64,000 nt of DNA from Enterocloster bolteae (GCF_002234575.2 NZ_CP022464.2:1116001-1180000), one strand, 5' to 3'. Positions 1 through 8,230 are shown, counted from the stretch's first letter. Numbers and translations are program-made. Notes: a model not told the origin generated them from the letters alone.

Positions 1-1161
1 CTGATAGACGGTTTATTTTATCTGATTGGAAATGGATTTCTGCGGCTGATGCAGATGTTAGTGGTACCTTTGGTATTCTGTTCCCTGGTGTGCGGCAGTA
101 TGTCCATGGGGGATACAAAAAAACTTGGGAAAATAGGCATAAAGACGCTGGGCTTTTATCTGGCAACCACTGCACTGGCCATCACCGCAGCCATACTGAC
201 TGCCCATGTCATTAACCCGGGGGCAGGACTGGACCTTTCTTCCTTAGAGACAGCCCAGGTTGAAATCGGTGAGAAGGAGGGACTGGCAGACACGCTTCTG
301 GCCATCATTCCGGTGAATCCGGTGAGGGCGCTGGCAGACGGGGATATGCTGTCCATCATTCTCTTTGCGCTGATTGTGGGAATCATTCTGGCCGGCCTGG
401 GGGAAGCGGTTCAGACCGTGGGTAATTTATTCAGCCAGTTTAATGATGTGATGATGCAGATGACGGTTATGGTCATGAAGCTGGCTCCTTACGGCGTGTT
501 CTGCCTGACAGCCAGAACATTTTCCGGCATTGGTTTTGACGCGTTCCTGCCCCTTCTTAAGTATATGGCTGGAGTTATGACCGCGCTGGCCATACAGGGG
601 CTGGTGGTCTACATGGCCATACTTAAGGGTTTTACAGGGCTGAGCCCTGTCAGGTTCCTGAAAAAATTCCTGCCTGTGATGGGCTTTGCATTTTCCACCG
701 CAACCTCCAATGCCACCATTCCCATGTCCATTGATACCCTGCACAGGAAGATGGGGGTGTCCCGGCGCATTTCTTCCTTTACCATACCCCTGGGGGCCAC
801 GATCAACATGGACGGCACAGCCATTATGCAGGGCGTGGCGGTGGTGTTCGCGTCCCAGGCATTTGGAATCCACCTGTCCGTAGCAGATTATCTGACCGTG
901 ATACTGACTGCCACCCTGGCTTCCGTGGGAACAGCCGGTGTGCCGGGGGTGGGGCTGATTACCCTTTCCATGGTATTTGCCTCAGTGGGCCTGCCTGTGG
1001 AGGCCATAGCCCTGATTATGGGAATTGACCGTATATTGGATATGAGCAGGACGGCTGTCAATATCACCGGGGACGCAGTGTGCACCACTGTGGTGGCATT
1101 TCAGGACGGCGCAGTGGATAAGGCCGTGTTTGATGATATGGAAGCGGGACGGGGTGGATGA
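1..1161 (+). CDS. Dicarboxylate/amino acid:cation symporter, 5' end missing
   Basis: The reading frame is open from base 1, so the N-terminus lies outside the window and 386 residues remain. It belongs to the DAACS (GltP/DctA/SstT) family of sodium- or proton-coupled importers of glutamate, aspartate, serine or C4-dicarboxylates. Visible hallmarks are the serine-rich re-entrant loop FSTATSNATIPMS, the NMDGT motif in GATINMDGTAIMQG, and the C-terminal DRILDMSRTAVNITGDA stretch that binds substrate and cation. Hydrophobic segments fill the rest. The substrate cannot be fixed from sequence. The stop codon lies inside the first unit of a 14-bp tandem repeat, and the next gene has its own promoter, so this gene probably ends its own transcript. 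Confidence 0.93.
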   Translation: MIDGLFYLIGNGFLRLMQMLVVPLVFCSLVCGSMSMGDTKKLGKIGIKTLGFYLATTALAITAAILTAHVINPGAGLDLSSLETAQVEIGEKEGLADTLLAIIPVNPVRALADGDMLSIILFALIVGIILAGLGEAVQTVGNLFSQFNDVMMQMTVMVMKLAPYGVFCLTARTFSGIGFDAFLPLLKYMAGVMTALAIQGLVVYMAILKGFTGLSPVRFLKKFLPVMGFAFSTATSNATIPMSIDTLHRKMGVSRRISSFTIPLGATINMDGTAIMQGVAVVFASQAFGIHLSVADYLTVILTATLASVGTAGVPGVGLITLSMVFASVGLPVEAIALIMGIDRILDMSRTAVNITGDAVCTTVVAFQDGAVDKAVFDDMEAGRGG

Positions 1162-1225
1162 CGGACAGCGGATGACAGGCAGCGGATGACAGGCAGCGGA
1201 TGACAAGTAACGGATAATAGGTGAC
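1156..1225. repeat. 14-bp tandem repeat, five units
   Basis: Five consecutive 14-base units start at 1156, 1170, 1184, 1198 and 1212. Units 2 and 3 are identical (GGATGACAGGCAGC), unit 1 differs at one base, and units 4 and 5 are more diverged. The first unit contains the TGA stop of the symporter. No terminator hairpin is visible between the stop codon and the next promoter. Confidence 0.85.
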
Positions 1226-1245
1226 AGATAACACTGAGAAACTTC

Positions 1246-1274
1246 TTGACGTACTTCCCTCTGGATTTTATACT
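1246..1274 (+). promoter_or_regulatory. Sigma-70 type promoter for the small gene at 1316
   Basis: TTGACG (1246-1251), a 17-base spacer and TATACT (1269-1274). It sits 42 bases before the ATG of the small gene, so that gene is probably transcribed alone. Confidence 0.75.
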
Positions 1275-1315
1275 TGTACTATATTTAGCTATTGGTGCCG
1301 GAGCAGGAGGGGAAT

Positions 1316-1627
1316 ATGAATATATTCGGATTTGAGATTAAGAGCAAGGAGGAGCGGGAGCAGGAGGAGCGGGAATATCTGCACCGTATTTTTCCGGGAG
1401 GCACAGCCCAGAAGGCGGCTGTGGAGCAGCAGCTTAAGGAAAAGCTTCCAAAGGAAGATAAAAAGGCGGTTATGCTTTACTATATCCTGGTGAAGGATGC
1501 GATGACGGCTGGTAATGGCATGAGCTTTGAGGAGGCCGTGGGGAAGGTGTCTAAAAAGCAGCGGATTCTTAAGCTGACGCCGGTGATGCTGGAAAAAGTG
1601 AGAGAGGTGATGGAGGACAATCAGTAA
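1316..1627 (+). CDS. Small conserved-looking hypothetical protein, 103 aa
   Basis: I do not recognise the family. The 103-residue product is highly charged, with a Glu/Lys/Arg-rich N-terminal helix (EEREQEEREYL), no membrane segment and no cysteines. Predicted helices run through most of it, and the sequence MSFEEAVGKVSKKQRILKL looks like a small helical domain. The ATG at 1316 is preceded by GGAGGGG at a good distance. A TTG eight codons upstream would place the ribosome site inside the gene and is rejected. It has its own strong promoter (1246-1274) and a terminator hairpin (1669-1715), which supports a real single-gene unit. Function unknown. Confidence 0.75.
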   Translation: MNIFGFEIKSKEEREQEEREYLHRIFPGGTAQKAAVEQQLKEKLPKEDKKAVMLYYILVKDAMTAGNGMSFEEAVGKVSKKQRILKLTPVMLEKVREVMEDNQ

Positions 1628-1668
1628 TGGGGAGTTGGACCAGTGACTGCAAAAGATGGGCTGGATAG

Positions 1669-1715
1669 AACGACGGTATGTAATTGAAACGTTCCAAAAA
1701 CAGACCGTCGTTTTA
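1669..1715 (+). terminator. Intrinsic terminator after the small gene
   Basis: AACGACGGT (1669-1677) pairs with ACCGTCGTT (1704-1712), followed by a short T run. The hairpin lies between convergent genes and may also slow transcription from the minus strand. Confidence 0.7.
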
Positions 1716-1742
1716 TGCTTGGCCCACATTGACTGTAAAAAA

Positions 1743-2324
1743 TCAGCAGAAAGGATTATCTACAACAATTGCCGACAAGGTAGCGTTGTTGACTGTGATG
1801 CCGCCCTGGGTTTCAAGGCTTTCAATGGTTACCACTACGCTGAAGTTGCAGCACTCATCATCGCAGATATCGCAGTCACATACCGAGAAGTTAAACGTAT
1901 CATTTTCTCCGACAGACGAAGCCAGCCTGGAAAAGGTCCATACGGGGCCAATTGGGAAAGAGGTTGGCTGATATTTACACTGTTTATTAATCTGGAAATT
2001 AAAGGTAAGAGACCCGGCTGCGGTTAAGATATTACTTGTAAATTCGAATTTGATGCATGGTTTGTGGAATTTACTCGTATCAATGTTTAAATTTGCCAGG
2101 TTGAATGTGGTACCTGAAGCTGTGGTCATAGGAATGTTGGTTGTAACAGGTACGCTGCATTTCATAAAAGTGCGGTTTGGCCTTAACACACACTTTTTTT
2201 CTTCGCAGCAGTATCTGGGCGGTTCCTGGCATTCTATATTTTCCAGATTATTTCTATGTTCGAACGTATCGTTATTATCCTTATTTTCAAAATTAAAATT
2301 ATTTTCGAAATTACCTTTATACAT
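1743..2324 (-). CDS. Cysteine-rich protein, probable DUF4489 family
   Basis: A 193-residue protein with no signal peptide. It has an Asn/Phe-rich N-terminus (NFENNFNFENKDNN), a CC-EEKKC motif near residue 40, a beta-rich middle (CIKFEFTSNI) and a dense cysteine block CDCDICDDECC near residue 155. This resembles the DUF4489 proteins of spore-forming clostridia, whose function is unknown; I match it by overall pattern only. Such Cys- and Asn-rich small proteins are often spore-surface or metal-binding, but that is inference. The ATG at 2324 is chosen; a TTG at 2333 lies only three bases from the GGAGGT ribosome site, while the ATG is 12 bases away. Base composition is AT-richer than its neighbours. 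Confidence 0.65.
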   Translation of the reverse strand: MYKGNFENNFNFENKDNNDTFEHRNNLENIECQEPPRYCCEEKKCVLRPNRTFMKCSVPVTTNIPMTTASGTTFNLANLNIDTSKFHKPCIKFEFTSNILTAAGSLTFNFQINKQCKYQPTSFPIGPVWTFSRLASSVGENDTFNFSVCDCDICDDECCNFSVVVTIESLETQGGITVNNATLSAIVVDNPFC

Positions 2325-2464
2325 ATTGATCAAATAACCTCCGTTATAATTATTCAGGCTCAGCTTTTGCTACAGTCACCTTAATACATAGTATTCTTGA
2401 TTCTTATTGAATGTGACAAGTTGTTTTTTCGTTTAGGCTGTCATACTACATCTGAACAAGCCTG

Positions 2465-2481
2465 TCTATTAATTTAATAGA
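2465..2481. repeat. Perfect 17-bp palindrome
   Basis: TCTATTAA, one central T, then TTAATAGA. It lies between the terminator of tRNA-Arg and the start of the cysteine-rich gene, about 140 bases upstream of that gene, where an operator could be. No repeat copy was noticed elsewhere in the window. Confidence 0.7.
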
Positions 2482-2535
2482 AGAAAGCAGTCCGCAGATT
2501 GTACATAAATGACCTTTTGACGGAATTCTATGAAT

Positions 2536-2573
2536 AACAAAAAACCCCGCAAGGCTTACACCTGCGAGGTTTT
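2536..2573 (-). terminator. Intrinsic terminator of tRNA-Arg
   Basis: On the minus strand AACCTCGCA pairs with TGCGGGGTT and is followed by a run of T residues (the A run at 2539-2544 on the plus strand). It begins six bases after the tRNA. Confidence 0.85.
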
Positions 2574-2578
2574 CTACA

Positions 2579-2652
2579 TGCGCCAGAGAAGATTCGAACT
2601 CCCGACACTACGGTCCGTAGCCGTATGCTCTATCCAGCTGAGCTACTGACGC
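2579..2652 (-). tRNA. tRNA-Arg (anticodon ACG)
   Basis: A 74-base cloverleaf on the minus strand. The acceptor arms GCGTCAG and CTGGCGC pair with one G-U, and the discriminator base is A. The D arm contains AGCTCAGCTGGATAGAGC, the T arm contains GTTCGAATC, and the anticodon loop CTACGGA (2614-2620) gives anticodon ACG, which decodes CGN arginine codons, normally after A34 to inosine editing. The 3' CCA is not encoded. It has a consensus promoter and its own terminator, so it is a single-gene unit. Confidence 0.96.
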
Positions 2653-2692
2653 ATGCTGCTGTCTGATTTGTATCTCTAACAGCGCAAGAGCT

Positions 2693-2721
2693 ATTATAGC
2701 TTGTCTGGATGGAAATGTCAA
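2693..2721 (-). promoter_or_regulatory. Consensus promoter of tRNA-Arg
   Basis: On the minus strand TTGACA (2721-2716), 17 bases, TATAAT (2698-2693). Both hexamers match the housekeeping consensus exactly, as expected for a stable RNA gene. Confidence 0.9.
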
Positions 2722-2841
2722 TGGTTTTTAAAAAAATAATTAAAATTAATTGGAAGGAGAGAGAAGGCAATTGAAAGAAAACAGTTGGAATGGCTGACCG
2801 CGCAGTGCTGACCGCATAGCTGCAACAAATATGTAACCTTC

Positions 2842-2870
2842 TTGAAAGATGTCGTAATTTGTGGTATTAT
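2842..2870 (+). promoter_or_regulatory. Promoter of brnQ
   Basis: TTGAAA (2842-2847), 17 bases, TATTAT (2865-2870). Transcription would start near 2877, inside an open frame that could be read as a longer BrnQ, so the longer start is excluded. Confidence 0.75.
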
Positions 2871-2879
2871 GTTACGAGC

Positions 2880-2919
2880 AGAGGTAAGAAAGAGCGGGGA
2901 AAGTTTGATTCTTATCTCT
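2880..2919 (+). other. Leader hairpin upstream of brnQ
   Basis: AGAGGTAAGAA (2880-2890) pairs with TTCTTATCTCT (2909-2919) through 11 base pairs including one G-U, in the predicted 70-base leader of brnQ. No clear T run follows, so a folded leader or stability element is more likely than a terminator. Regulation by it is inference. Confidence 0.45.
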
Positions 2920-2946
2920 TATTTTGTATTAAGCGGGGATAAAAAT

Positions 2947-4305
2947 ATGAAGCAGAAATTGTCGAAGCAGAATCTTCTGCTTGTTGGATTCACTTTATTT
3001 TCCATGTTTTTTGGTGCGGGAAACTTGATTTTCCCGCCTTTTCTTGGCGCTCAGGCAGGGGTGATGACCTGGAAGGCTATGTCAGGTTTTCTGCTCAGCG
3101 CGGTGGGACTTCCGGTTCTGGGAGTAGCTGCGGTTGCCCTCTCAGGCGGCATCAGCAAGCTGGCAGGCAGGGTGCACCCTGCCTTTGCATTTCTGTTTAC
3201 CCTTCTTATCTATCTCTCCATAGGCCCGTGCCTGGCCATTCCCAGGACCTCCAGCACTTCCTTTGAGATGACGGTGTTCCCGGTTCTTGAGCAGATGGGC
3301 GTTTCCCTGAACAGTACAGTTAGTGGGACTGGCTTTACGGTCCAGACCATGGCGCAGTTCGGGTATTCGGTGGTGTTTTTTACGGCTGCCATGGCAGTGG
3401 CATTCAGGCCGGAGAAGCTGACGGACAGACTGGGAAAGATACTGTGTCCCACCTTGCTGGTGCTTATCAGCGTTATTTTTATTGGATGCCTGGTGTGGCC
3501 CATGGGGCATTACGGAGATCCGGGGTCTGTCTATAAGTCAGGCCCGGCTGTGGCAGGTTTCCTGGAAGGATATCAGACCATGGATACCATTGCGGCCCTG
3601 AATTTTGGAATTATCATTGCTATCAATATTCGGGCCAAGGGAGTGGAGCAGGAGGGTGCGATCGTCAGGGAAACCATCAAGGCGGGAATTATAGCAGGCA
3701 TTTTGCTGGCCCTTATTTATGCGGCCCTGGCCCACATCGGTGCGCCTGCGGGAGCTGCGGCCCGCGGCATGGACAATGGGGCAAGGATACTCACCTACGT
3801 TGCGGGAAACCTATTTGGAAATGCCGGTATGATGATACTGGGGCTTATTTTCCTGATTGCCTGCTTTAATACATGTGTTGGGCTTCTCAGCTGCTGCAGC
3901 CAGTATTTCAATTCTATCATACCTGTAATCGGCTACAGAGTCTGGGTGTTTTTGTTTGCCCTGATCAGCCTGATTATATCCAGCGCAGGCCTTAATAAGA
4001 TACTGGCCGTGTCAGTGCCGGTTCTGAACGCCATTTATCCAATCGCCATTGTGCTGATTGTACTGGCGTTTTTAGGGCCGCTGACAAAGAGGTGGCCGGC
4101 CATGTATCCCGCTGCTATCCTGTTTACAGGCGCGGTCAGTGTGGTATATGCTCTGGAACAGAGTAAATTCGTGATTCCCTTCCTCACACAGGCAACTACG
4201 TTCCTGCCTGGATACGGGGCGGGATTGGGGTGGATTGTTCCGGCATTTGCGGGGATGGCGGCCGGTATCATTTACTCCTCGGTCATGGGGGACCAGGAAG
4301 AATAG
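2947..4305 (+). CDS. brnQ: Branched-chain amino acid:cation symporter BrnQ
   Basis: A 452-residue inner membrane carrier of the LIVCS family, importing leucine, isoleucine and valine with a cation. The N-terminal signature FGAGNLIFPPFLGAQAG (about residues 20-36) is typical, and about twelve hydrophobic segments follow. Length matches family members. The ATG at 2947 starts MKQKLSKQN; the upstream open frame from 2842 contains the promoter hexamers and is rejected. The ribosome site (CGGGGAT) is only moderate. Its stop codon overlaps the first base of a 16-bp tandem repeat that leads straight into recJ, so the two genes are probably co-transcribed. Confidence 0.93.
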   Translation: MKQKLSKQNLLLVGFTLFSMFFGAGNLIFPPFLGAQAGVMTWKAMSGFLLSAVGLPVLGVAAVALSGGISKLAGRVHPAFAFLFTLLIYLSIGPCLAIPRTSSTSFEMTVFPVLEQMGVSLNSTVSGTGFTVQTMAQFGYSVVFFTAAMAVAFRPEKLTDRLGKILCPTLLVLISVIFIGCLVWPMGHYGDPGSVYKSGPAVAGFLEGYQTMDTIAALNFGIIIAINIRAKGVEQEGAIVRETIKAGIIAGILLALIYAALAHIGAPAGAAARGMDNGARILTYVAGNLFGNAGMMILGLIFLIACFNTCVGLLSCCSQYFNSIIPVIGYRVWVFLFALISLIISSAGLNKILAVSVPVLNAIYPIAIVLIVLAFLGPLTKRWPAMYPAAILFTGAVSVVYALEQSKFVIPFLTQATTFLPGYGAGLGWIVPAFAGMAAGIIYSSVMGDQEE

Positions 4306-4336
4306 ACAAGGACAGGACAAGACAAGGACAGGACAA
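4305..4336. repeat. 16-bp direct repeat, two copies
   Basis: GACAAGGACAGGACAA occurs twice in tandem (4305-4320 and 4321-4336), filling the gap between brnQ and recJ. It supplies AGGACA-type sequence just before the recJ start, so copy number could affect translation. Confidence 0.85.
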
Positions 4337-4340
4337 AAGA

Positions 4341-6071
4341 ATGACAGAAGCAAGATGGATGTTATACGCCAAGAAGGCAGATTTTGATAGAATTGCGGAA
4401 CAATACCATATCAGCCCGGTTACGGCCAGAATCATACGCAACCGCGGTCTGGAGGATATGGAGGATATAGGACGGTATCTCTACGGCTCTGTGGAGCAGC
4501 TTCACGATCCCCACCTGCTGCCGGACATGGACCGGGCAGTGGAGATACTGGGAGAGAAGGCGGCTGAAGGCAGGCGTATACGGATTGTGGGGGACTACGA
4601 TATAGACGGTGTGTGCTCCACGTATCTGCTCTACCGTGCGTTAAAGAGGATTGGCGCTGAGGTGGATTATGAGATTCCGGACCGTATTAAGGACGGATAT
4701 GGCATCAATGAGTTGATTATAGAGGCAGCGGCAGAGGACGGCATTGACACCATCCTTACCTGCGACAATGGTATTGCCGCTATCAGCCAGATAGCAAGGG
4801 CGAAGGAGCTGGGCATGACCGTGGTCGTGACGGACCATCACGACATACTGACTGAGGCCGGGGAGACGCCGGAGGGCAGGGAGATACTGCCGCCTGCGGA
4901 CGCTGTGGTCAATCCCAAGCGCAGGGACAGCCTGTATCCGTTTCCCGATATATGCGGAGGCATGGTGGCCTATAAGCTGGTGCAGGTGCTCTATGAGGTC
5001 CATAGGGTTCCACGGGAGGAATGGCTCAGCCTGCTGGAAATCGCAGCCATTGCAACGGTGGGGGATGTGATGAAGCTTCAGGGAGAGAACCGCATCCTTG
5101 TAAAGGAAGGGCTTTCCAGACTGGGACATACGTCTAATCTGGGACTTCGGAAACTGATAGAGAAAAATAATCTTCAGGCCGGAACCATCACAGCCTATCA
5201 TATCGGCTTTGTTATTGGGCCTTGCCTCAATGCCAGCGGACGGCTCCAGACAGCCAAAATAGCCCTTGGGCTCCTTCTGTGTGAGGATGAGGGTGAGGCG
5301 GACAGGATGGCAGAGGAATTAAAGGCTCTCAATGACCAGCGCAAGGACATGACCCAGGAGGGGATTGAACAGGCGGCAGCCATGGTGGATGAGCTGTACC
5401 GGGAGGATAAGGTGCTGGTGGTGTTTCTGCCGGACTGCCACGAATCCCTGGCCGGCATTGTGGCAGGACGGCTCAGGGAGCGGTACAATAAGCCCTCCTA
5501 TGTGCTTACACGGGCTGAGGGCTGCGTCAAGGGGTCGGGACGTTCCATAGAGGCATATCATATGTTCCAGTCCCTGGTGGAGGTGCAGGACCTTCTGCTG
5601 AAGTTTGGGGGCCATCCCATGGCGGCCGGATTTTCTCTGGAGGAAAAGGATGTGGACGAATTCCGGCGCCGTCTCAATGAAAATGCACGGGAGCGGCTGA
5701 CCGAAGAAGATTTCATACCCAAGGTGTGGATCGATGTGGCCATGCCCTTTGAATACATAACAGAGCCGTTCATAGAGGAATTGGAGCTGCTGGAACCATA
5801 TGGACAGGGAAATGAAAAGCCCCAGTTTGCCCAGAAGGGACTGTTTGTACGCAGCGCCAGAGTCATGGGGCGTAATCGGAATGTGGTGCGCATAAGCCTT
5901 GTAAATGACAGGGGAACAGCCATGGACGGCGTGATTTTTACGGATGGGGATTTGTTCATGGAGGAAAAGGGTGATTGCCGTGTTATGGATATTATCTACT
6001 ATCCGGGTATAAATGAGTATAACGGAAACAGGAATCTGCAGATTGTGGTAAAGAATTGGAAGTTTCATTAG
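4341..6071 (+). CDS. recJ: Single-stranded-DNA-specific exonuclease RecJ
   Basis: A 576-residue 5'-3' single-strand DNA exonuclease of the DHH phosphoesterase superfamily, acting in recombination and mismatch/base-excision repair. Motif I DYDIDG is at residues 85-90 and the metal-binding DHH is at 165-167 (VVVTDHHD). The DHHA1 substrate-binding domain shows KGSGRS and FGGHPMAAGFS near residues 400-430, and an OB-like C-terminal domain ends the protein. Length is typical of Firmicutes RecJ. The ATG at 4341 gives MTEARW; the open frame extends upstream into brnQ but has no other suitable start. A bidirectional terminator follows at 6130. Confidence 0.95.
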   Translation: MTEARWMLYAKKADFDRIAEQYHISPVTARIIRNRGLEDMEDIGRYLYGSVEQLHDPHLLPDMDRAVEILGEKAAEGRRIRIVGDYDIDGVCSTYLLYRALKRIGAEVDYEIPDRIKDGYGINELIIEAAAEDGIDTILTCDNGIAAISQIARAKELGMTVVVTDHHDILTEAGETPEGREILPPADAVVNPKRRDSLYPFPDICGGMVAYKLVQVLYEVHRVPREEWLSLLEIAAIATVGDVMKLQGENRILVKEGLSRLGHTSNLGLRKLIEKNNLQAGTITAYHIGFVIGPCLNASGRLQTAKIALGLLLCEDEGEADRMAEELKALNDQRKDMTQEGIEQAAAMVDELYREDKVLVVFLPDCHESLAGIVAGRLRERYNKPSYVLTRAEGCVKGSGRSIEAYHMFQSLVEVQDLLLKFGGHPMAAGFSLEEKDVDEFRRRLNENARERLTEEDFIPKVWIDVAMPFEYITEPFIEELELLEPYGQGNEKPQFAQKGLFVRSARVMGRNRNVVRISLVNDRGTAMDGVIFTDGDLFMEEKGDCRVMDIIYYPGINEYNGNRNLQIVVKNWKFH

Positions 6072-6129
6072 AAATCGGAAGTCGGAAGTTTCGTTAGAAA
6101 GTTTTTACAGAAGCTTCATTGCTCCGGAA

Positions 6130-6168
6130 TAAAAAGAGGGTGCTGCCGCAGCGGACAGCACCCTTTTT
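6130..6168. terminator. Bidirectional terminator between recJ and the lipoprotein gene
   Basis: GGGTGCTG (6138-6145) pairs with CAGCACCC (6156-6163), flanked by A5 on the left and T5 on the right. It can end both the recJ transcript and the convergent lipoprotein transcript. Confidence 0.9.
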
Positions 6169-6179
6169 GGCAAAGAAGA

Positions 6180-6551
6180 TTAGTTCTGAGCAGCCTCAGT
6201 TGTCTCCTCTGCAACCTCAGCATTAGCCTCGCTGGCAGCCTCTTCCTTGGAAGCCTCGGTAGACTCCTCAGCGTCAGCAGCCTCGGTAGATTCCTCAGCG
6301 TCAGCAGCCTCAGTGGACTCCTCAGTGTCAGCAGCCTCGGTGGACTCCTCAGCATCAGCAGCCTCGGTGGTCTCCTCAGCGTCAGCAGCCTCAGCAGTGG
6401 TCTCCTCAACAGACTCAGAAGCCTCTACTGTGGTCTCTACGGCAGTAGTGGACTCGGTCTTGTTGTCGCTGCCGCCGCAAGCGGTCAGGCTTCCTGCGAT
6501 CATAGCTGCTGCCATAATAGCTGTCATGGATTTTGCGATTGTCTTCTTCAT
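6180..6551 (-). CDS. Small lipoprotein with acidic 8-residue repeats
   Basis: A 123-residue precursor. The first 25 residues form a lipoprotein signal (MKKTIAKSM, hydrophobic stretch, lipobox LTAC with Cys25), so the mature protein should be lipid-anchored outside the membrane. The rest is almost only Ala, Glu, Thr, Ser and Asp, with near-perfect copies of EEST/TEAADA repeated about every eight residues between residues 54 and 100. There is no folded domain. It may be a surface spacer or a low-complexity decoy; no function is known to me. The ribosome site AGAGGAGG precedes the ATG. The DNA repeats make the gene prone to length variation. Confidence 0.8.
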   Translation of the reverse strand: MKKTIAKSMTAIMAAAMIAGSLTACGGSDNKTESTTAVETTVEASESVEETTAEAADAEETTEAADAEESTEAADTEESTEAADAEESTEAADAEESTEASKEEAASEANAEVAEETTEAAQN

Positions 6552-6749
6552 AATAGTTTTCCTCCTCTGAAAGCCTCCCAGTGAGACTTTCTAAACACAA
6601 ATTTTTATGGAACGAGTTTGATAATATCCTATAATTGTGTCCGAATTGTGTCTAAAGTTTAAAGAAAGTACTACAATTATTATGAAATTCTTAAGAAAAA
6701 CAGTGATAAAAAATTAACAGATAAAGAGAAAGCAGCTCTGCCATATGTC

Positions 6750-6778
6750 TTGCAATTTACTATTATATAGGTTATAAT
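6750..6778 (+). promoter_or_regulatory. Promoter of glyA
   Basis: TTGCAA (6750-6755), 17 bases, TATAAT (6773-6778), 42 bases before the glyA start. The leader is too short for a glycine or folate riboswitch. Confidence 0.8.
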
Positions 6779-6820
6779 CAGCAGAAAAAGGCTGTCATTG
6801 CGAAAGGAAGAGGTAAGATA

Positions 6821-8068
6821 ATGGTTAATGAAGTAATGGATTTTATTACCGGATATGACAAGGAAGTGGGCGAGGCCATTCAGGCGGAATGCGCGCGCCA
6901 GAGACGCAACCTGGAACTAATCGCATCAGAGAATATCGTGTCTGAGCCTGTCATGATGGCTATGGGGACAGTTCTCACCAATAAGTATGCGGAAGGATAT
7001 TCGGGAAAACGTTATTACGGAGGATGCCAGTGCGTGGATGTGGTGGAAACACTTGCCATTGAGCGGGCTAAGAAGCTGTTTGGCTGTGATTATGCCAATG
7101 TGCAGCCTCATTCAGGAGCCCAGGCCAATATGGCGGTGTTTGTTGCCATGCTGAAAGCAGGGGACACGGTCATGGGCATGAACCTGGACCATGGCGGCCA
7201 CCTGACCCACGGAAGTCCTGTGAATTTTTCCGGTCTTTACTTTAATATCGTACCTTATGGAGTCAATGACCAGGGGTTCATCGACTACGATGAGCTGGAG
7301 CGGATTGCAAAGGAAGCCAGGCCAAAGCTTATCATAGCAGGGGCCAGCGCCTATGCCCGGACCATTGATTTCAAGCGGTTTCGTGAAATCGCTGACGAAG
7401 TTGGCGCTTATCTCATGGTTGATATGGCCCATATCGCCGGCCTGGTGGCAGCGGGCGAACACCCCAGTCCCATTCCTTATGCAGATGTGGTGACCACCAC
7501 CACCCACAAGACATTGAGAGGCCCAAGGGGCGGTATGATTCTGGCAAATAAGGAGGCGGCTGAGAAATTTAATTTCAACAAGGCCATTTTCCCGGGAACC
7601 CAGGGCGGTCCGCTGGAGCATGTGATTGCGGGAAAGGCAGTGTGCTTCGCAGAGGCATTAAAGCCTGAATTCAAGGCATACCAGCACCAGGTGGCAGCCA
7701 ATGCAAAGGCTCTTGCCCAGGCCCTTAAAGATGAGGGATTCAAGCTCCTTACGGACGGCACGGACAACCATCTGATGCTGGTTGACCTGCGCGGCATGGA
7801 GGTGTCGGGCAAGGAACTGCAGAACCGCTGTGATGAGGTTTATATCACCCTGAACAAGAACACGGTTCCCAATGACCCCAGAAGCCCCTTTGTCACTTCA
7901 GGCGTGCGCATCGGGACACCGGCCATTACCACCAGGGGCCTTAAGGAAGAGGACATGCCCAAGATTGCCCGGTGCATTTGGCTGGCTGCCACGGATTTTG
8001 AGAATAAAGCGGATTATATCAGGAGCGAGGTGACAAAGCTCTGTGAGAGATACCCCATTTATCAGTAA
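6821..8068 (+). CDS. glyA: Serine hydroxymethyltransferase
   Basis: A 415-residue cytoplasmic PLP enzyme that interconverts serine and glycine using tetrahydrofolate, the main source of one-carbon units. The PLP lysine is Lys230 in TTTTHKTLRGPRGG. Other family signatures are the N-terminal NLELIASENIVS, YAEGYSGKRYYGG and VDMAHIAGLVA (PLP aspartate). Length is standard for bacterial GlyA. The ATG at 6821 follows AGGAAGAGG. It has its own promoter, and the next gene starts 162 bases downstream, so it appears monocistronic. Confidence 0.97.
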   Translation: MVNEVMDFITGYDKEVGEAIQAECARQRRNLELIASENIVSEPVMMAMGTVLTNKYAEGYSGKRYYGGCQCVDVVETLAIERAKKLFGCDYANVQPHSGAQANMAVFVAMLKAGDTVMGMNLDHGGHLTHGSPVNFSGLYFNIVPYGVNDQGFIDYDELERIAKEARPKLIIAGASAYARTIDFKRFREIADEVGAYLMVDMAHIAGLVAAGEHPSPIPYADVVTTTTHKTLRGPRGGMILANKEAAEKFNFNKAIFPGTQGGPLEHVIAGKAVCFAEALKPEFKAYQHQVAANAKALAQALKDEGFKLLTDGTDNHLMLVDLRGMEVSGKELQNRCDEVYITLNKNTVPNDPRSPFVTSGVRIGTPAITTRGLKEEDMPKIARCIWLAATDFENKADYIRSEVTKLCERYPIYQ

Positions 8069-8230
8069 ATCCGGGAAAATGTAATAAACAGAAGCAAGAG
8101 GGAACAGGAATGAATATGGGGGAGCTGCGGCTCTGGGGGTGTCCCCGGCGCCTTAGCCCCCTTTTGGCATATAGCCGGCTGCGGCGCAGGCAGGATAGAG
8201 GCGCACGCTGAATAGAGGCAGGTGGAATGG

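Noticed and set aside
2842..2946. Longer BrnQ start
   Set aside because: The segment contains the -35 and -10 hexamers and the added residues have no family similarity.
6600..6820. Glycine or folate riboswitch upstream of glyA
   Set aside because: The promoter is 42 bases from the ATG, leaving no room for the aptamer.
8130..8180. Hairpin GGGGGT / GCCCCC after glyA as a terminator
   Set aside because: Short stem with alternative pairings and a weak T run; not strong enough to list as a feature.
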